DNA from: Sphingobium sp.
GTDB lineage: Bacteria > Pseudomonadota > Alphaproteobacteria > Sphingomonadales > Sphingomonadaceae
DNA: 64,000 bases
NCBI GenBank assembly: GCA_023266575.1
Contig: JAHFPV010000014.1
Span: forward strand, 1 to 64,000
Direction: 5' to 3'
Numbering within the stretch: position 1 is the first letter of the stretch; each line of letters starts with the position of its first letter. Shown here in pieces: positions 60,726 to 64,000 of this stretch. The notes beneath the pieces were generated by a model. The model was not told the DNA's origin. It searched no databases and worked only from the letters and a program-made list of their open reading frames with translations. The position numbers and the translations under genes are program-made.

Positions 60726-62623
60726 GCCTAACACCCGCCTTTCTCGACGAATTGCGTGCGCGCACGTCGCTGTCCACGCTGATCGGGCGTACCGTGAAGG
60801 TGCAGAAGGCCGGGCGCGAGTATAAGGCGTGCTGCCCGTTCCATAACGAGAAAACGCCCAGCTTCACCATCAACGACGAGAAGGGGTTTTACCACTGTTT
60901 CGGCTGCGGGGCGCATGGCGATGCGATCCGCTGGATGACCGACCAGCGCGGCCTGCCCTTCATGGAGGCGGTCAAGGAATTGGCGCAGGCGGCGGGGATG
61001 GATGTCCCTGCGCCCGATCCGCGTGCGGCGCAGCGGGCGGAGGCGGCCAAGGGGCTGCATGATGCCATGGCAGCGGCGCAAAGCTTTTTTGAGGAGCAGC
61101 TGGGCGGGATCGACGGCGCGGAGGCGCGGGCTTATCTGGGCAAGCGCGGGATCAGCGATGCGACGCGGCGGACCTTCGGCTTTGGTTATTCGCCCGATGG
61201 ACGCGGGCGGCTGAAAGCTGCGCTCAAGGAATTTGGCGAGCCGATGCTCGTTGAAGCGGGCCTCCTGATCAACCCAGACGGTGCCGAGCCGGATGGCGGT
61301 AAAACCAAAAAGCGCGACACATACGACCGTTTCCGTGGCCGACTGATGCTGCCGATCCGGGACATTCGCGGGCGGGTGATCGCTTTTGGCGGGCGGATTT
61401 TGGGCGCGGGAGAGCCGAAATATCTCAATTCCCCCGACACGCCTTTGTTCGACAAGGGACGCACGCTCTACAATATCGACCGCGCCTCCCCCGCCAGCCG
61501 CAATACGGGCCGGGTGATCGTGGTCGAAGGCTATATGGACGTAATCGCGCTGGCGCAGGCGGGCTTTGGCGATGCGGTCGCGCCGCTGGGAACCGCGCTG
61601 ACCGAGCATCAGATCGAGCGATTGTGGAAGATGGTCGAGGTGCCGATCCTGTGCTTCGATGGCGATTCGGCGGGGCAGAAGGCGGCGATCCGCGCGGCGA
61701 TCCGCGCCCTGCCCCTGCTGCGCCCCGGCCATAGCCTGGCCTTTGCGACGCTGCCGGCGGGGAAAGACCCAGACGATCTGATCCGCGCCGAAGGGCCAGC
61801 GGCCATGGACGCCCTCCTGAACGCCGCGCAGCCGCTGGTCGATCGGCTGTGGAGCCATGAACAGAGCGTCGCCCCGCTCGACACGCCGGAGCAGAAGGCC
61901 GCGCTCAAGCAAAGGCTGGCCGCGATCACCGAGGCGATTGGCCATGCCGACGTGCGCGCCCATTATGCCCATGCGTTTCGCGAACGCTATGATGCGCTGT
62001 TCTTCGCGCGCCCCGCCTTCAACAGCGCCCCGCGCGGGCAAGGCACCAACAATGCAGGGCGGTGGCAACGCGACAAGAAGGGCAATTGGAAAGCGCCGAT
62101 CGCCCCGGTCGGACAGGAAGCGCGCGCGATCGGTGCGACCGGCATGGAACAGCGGCTGCTCCGCGCGATTCTGGCCAGTTTGCTGCGCCATCCCGACCAG
62201 ATTGTCCGCCACCGCGAGACTCTGGCGAGCCTGCATGTGGCCGATCGGGCGCTGGGTCAGCTGCTCGCCGCGATGATTGCTGCTTCCTTTCGCAAAGAAA
62301 CAGTTGAAACTGATGGCCTCCTTACCATATTGGGGCCAGGTGAAGTGTATAATATGGCGAAGGGGATGCTTCGGGCCGACACGTTCACATTCACCCCCCA
62401 CAGGATGATAACCGACGCCGATCGCGTGACCCGCGATCTGGAAGAGGCCATTCGGGTGATGGCGCAGGGACCGGAGCTGGACGCTGCGCTGGCGGAGGCG
62501 ACGAGACGGGCGAGGGATGACCTCAACGAGGAAAGCTATGCCGAGCAGCAACGGGTCCATCGACTGAAAATGGATCATGAAAGCCGCCTGGCGGAACTGG
62601 CGCAGTCCGACGACATTGAATGA
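60722..62623 (+). CDS. dnaG: DNA primase DnaG
   Basis: Makes the RNA primers for replication. The N-terminal CHC2 zinc finger has C38, H41, C59 and C62 (CCPFHNEKTPSF, then GFYHCFGCGAHG). The TOPRIM catalytic domain includes VVEGYMDVIALAQAG (catalytic glutamate) and ILCFDGDSAGQKAA (the DxD-type acidic pair). The C-terminal ~170 residues should bind DnaB helicase. At 633 residues it is typical of alphaproteobacteria. It starts with TTG after a GGAGGGGAGA ribosome binding site, which immediately follows the repeat; the start overlaps the GIY-YIG stop. Confidence 0.97.
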   Translation: MSLTPAFLDELRARTSLSTLIGRTVKVQKAGREYKACCPFHNEKTPSFTINDEKGFYHCFGCGAHGDAIRWMTDQRGLPFMEAVKELAQAAGMDVPAPDPRAAQRAEAAKGLHDAMAAAQSFFEEQLGGIDGAEARAYLGKRGISDATRRTFGFGYSPDGRGRLKAALKEFGEPMLVEAGLLINPDGAEPDGGKTKKRDTYDRFRGRLMLPIRDIRGRVIAFGGRILGAGEPKYLNSPDTPLFDKGRTLYNIDRASPASRNTGRVIVVEGYMDVIALAQAGFGDAVAPLGTALTEHQIERLWKMVEVPILCFDGDSAGQKAAIRAAIRALPLLRPGHSLAFATLPAGKDPDDLIRAEGPAAMDALLNAAQPLVDRLWSHEQSVAPLDTPEQKAALKQRLAAITEAIGHADVRAHYAHAFRERYDALFFARPAFNSAPRGQGTNNAGRWQRDKKGNWKAPIAPVGQEARAIGATGMEQRLLRAILASLLRHPDQIVRHRETLASLHVADRALGQLLAAMIAASFRKETVETDGLLTILGPGEVYNMAKGMLRADTFTFTPHRMITDADRVTRDLEEAIRVMAQGPELDAALAEATRRARDDLNEESYAEQQRVHRLKMDHESRLAELAQSDDIE

Positions 62624-62700
62624 GATGGTCGTTCCGATATGGAACGAGGGATTTATATGATCGCTTTCGCAAGAGGAAGCGGCGGAGTTAAGGCGAATAA

Positions 62701-64000
62701 ATGGCGACCAAGGCGAACAGCAAAAGTGCGGGTGCGGGCGATGGCGGGGATGAAGGCGGCGATGCCCCCCTGCTCGACCTCAACGAAGCCTCGGTCAAGA
62801 AGCTGCTCGCCCGTGCCAAGAAGCGCGGCTACATCACCTATGACGAGCTGAACAACGCCCTGCCGCAGGACCAGATGTCCTCCGAGCAGATCGAAGATGT
62901 CATGTCCGCGCTCAACGACATGGGCGTCAACATCGTCGAAAATGAAGAAGCCAGCGATGATGGTGAGGACCAGCAGCGCGAGGATGATAATGACGACGCC
63001 AATGAGGCGGCGGAGGACGATGACGGCTCGCCCCGGCTGATCACCGAGAAGAAGAAGGAAACGGTCGATCGCACCGACGATCCCGTTCGCATGTATCTGC
63101 GCGAAATGGGCGCGGTGGAACTGCTCAGCCGTGAGGGCGAAATCGCCATCGCCAAGCGGATCGAGGCTGGCCGCGACACGATGATCCTGGGGCTGTGCGA
63201 AAGCCCGACGACCTTCAACGCGATCATCGAATGGTCGACCGCGCTCAACAATGGCGAAATGCAGCTGCGCGAGATCCTCGATCTCGACGCGATGCTGTCC
63301 AAGGACCCAGCGCCTGAAAGCCTGGAGGAAGGCGCCGAGGATGACGATGGCGAGATAAGCGAAAAGACCGCCGGTCCCAGCTTCAAGGAAGAGGAGGAGC
63401 CTGAAGAGGAGTCTGCCGACGCCGACGAGGATGAGGACGGCAACGAACGCCGCCCCCGCCGGGTCGAAGAGGAAGAGGAGGAGGACAATACCCTCTCCCT
63501 CGCCCAGATGGAAGAAACGCTCAAGCCGATGGCGCTGGAGAAGTTTGCGACCATCACGGAGATTTTCCGCGCCTTTTCGAGCATCCAGGCCGCGCGCATG
63601 TTGGCCATGGGCAATGGCGACGCGCTGAGCCAGGCGCAAGAGGACAGCTATCACGAGCTGCGCGAAAGCCTGACCGCGCAGGTCGAAAGCGTGCAGTTCC
63701 ACCAGCAGAAGATCGAATATCTGGTCGATCAGCTCTATGCCTATAACCGACGCCTGACCGCGCTGGGCGGGCAGATGCTGCGTCTGGCCGAACGGCACAA
63801 GGTGCCGCGCAAGGATTTCCTCGACCGCTATGTGAACCATGAGCTGGACGATGGCTGGATGGACCGGGTCGCGGGCCTCGACAAGAAATGGACCGCCTTC
63901 GTCGCTGCCGAAGGGCGCGCGGTGGAGCGCATCCGCACTGAAGTCAGCGAAATCGCGCAGGCGACCGGCATGTCGCTCAGCGAATTCCGCCGCATCGTCA
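62701..64000 (+). CDS. rpoD: RNA polymerase primary sigma factor RpoD, 5' part (cut by window end)
   Basis: The main vegetative sigma factor; 433 codons are visible without a stop. Region 1.1 starts at about residue 25 (LNEASVKKLLARAKKRGYIT) and region 1.2 is DDPVRMYLREMGAVELLSRE near 127-146. The non-conserved region holds very acidic stretches, residues 80-110 and 205-262 (EEEEPEEESADADEDED, RRVEEEEEED). The last visible residues (ATGMSLSEFRRIV) lie before region 2, which is beyond the window. It starts 77 bp after dnaG on the same strand; yqeY-(GIY-YIG)-dnaG-rpoD is a variant of the macromolecular synthesis operon (rpsU-dnaG-rpoD in E. coli). Confidence 0.96.
   Translation, partial: MATKANSKSAGAGDGGDEGGDAPLLDLNEASVKKLLARAKKRGYITYDELNNALPQDQMSSEQIEDVMSALNDMGVNIVENEEASDDGEDQQREDDNDDANEAAEDDDGSPRLITEKKKETVDRTDDPVRMYLREMGAVELLSREGEIAIAKRIEAGRDTMILGLCESPTTFNAIIEWSTALNNGEMQLREILDLDAMLSKDPAPESLEEGAEDDDGEISEKTAGPSFKEEEEPEEESADADEDEDGNERRPRRVEEEEEEDNTLSLAQMEETLKPMALEKFATITEIFRAFSSIQAARMLAMGNGDALSQAQEDSYHELRESLTAQVESVQFHQQKIEYLVDQLYAYNRRLTALGGQMLRLAERHKVPRKDFLDRYVNHELDDGWMDRVAGLDKKWTAFVAAEGRAVERIRTEVSEIAQATGMSLSEFRRIV

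Overview
The window is about 64 kb of a GC-rich (roughly 64%) alphaproteobacterial chromosome, most probably from the Sphingomonadaceae (Sphingobium/Sphingomonas-like). Support for this is indirect: the combined set of a FecI/FecR/TonB-receptor locus, a DUF4170 gene, the order eno-ftsB-pdhA-pdhB with a lipoyl domain fused to PdhB, a type 2 LeuA, and abundant paired-arm intergenic repeats. The genus cannot be settled from the sequence alone.

Layout. Positions 1-2385 are the right end of a genomic island with visibly lower GC: the 3' part of a putative PD-(D/E)XK nuclease gene, a P4-type tyrosine integrase, a repeat-rich attachment region, and a 3' half tRNA-Lys fragment ending in CCA at 2385 that marks the island/chromosome junction. 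Next comes a PaaI-type thioesterase and a complete glycogen operon transcribed leftward in the order glgP-glgB-glgC-glgA-glgX, which covers synthesis (GlgC, GlgA, GlgB) and breakdown (GlgP, GlgX). A serine-hydrolase gene lies upstream of it. From 13.8 to 21.0 kb there is a surface-signalling locus: ECF sigma factor, FecR anti-sigma, STN-domain TonB-dependent receptor and a 1067-residue autotransporter.

From 21.1 kb the content is housekeeping: gatC-gatA-gatB (leftward), a DUF3089 membrane-anchored hydrolase plus ruvX, an L,D-transpeptidase with a small calcium-loop lipoprotein, and serB/miaA with interlocked divergent start codons. The branched-chain amino-acid genes follow: ilvB, an uncharacterised gene, ilvN and ilvC, then yceI, then leuA behind a leucine-rich leader peptide with an attenuator hairpin. 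After an M20 peptidase, a DctA-type symporter, trmFO, an EF-hand protein and a squalene/phytoene-synthase-like protein come three Tad-type pilus minor proteins (TadG with a VWA domain, then two TadE-like). The central-metabolism block eno-ftsB-pdhA-pdhB is transcribed leftward.

From 50.6 to 52.6 kb there is a four-gene cluster resembling the enterobacterial yqjD-yqjE-yqjK stress cluster, then DUF4170, and the leftward unit carA-rraB-hypothetical-carB-greA-rhomboid. The right edge holds yqeY, a GIY-YIG gene, dnaG and the 5' part of rpoD, a macromolecular-synthesis-type arrangement.

The most notable observations are a palindromic repeat element sitting in frame inside carA, a leucine-codon leader peptide with attenuator hairpin before leuA, a repeat element that forms the C-terminal tail of the GIY-YIG protein, uncharacterised genes translationally coupled inside the ilv and car operons, and the island edge with a candidate nuclease. 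I found no CRISPR array, rRNA, complete tRNA or insertion sequence.
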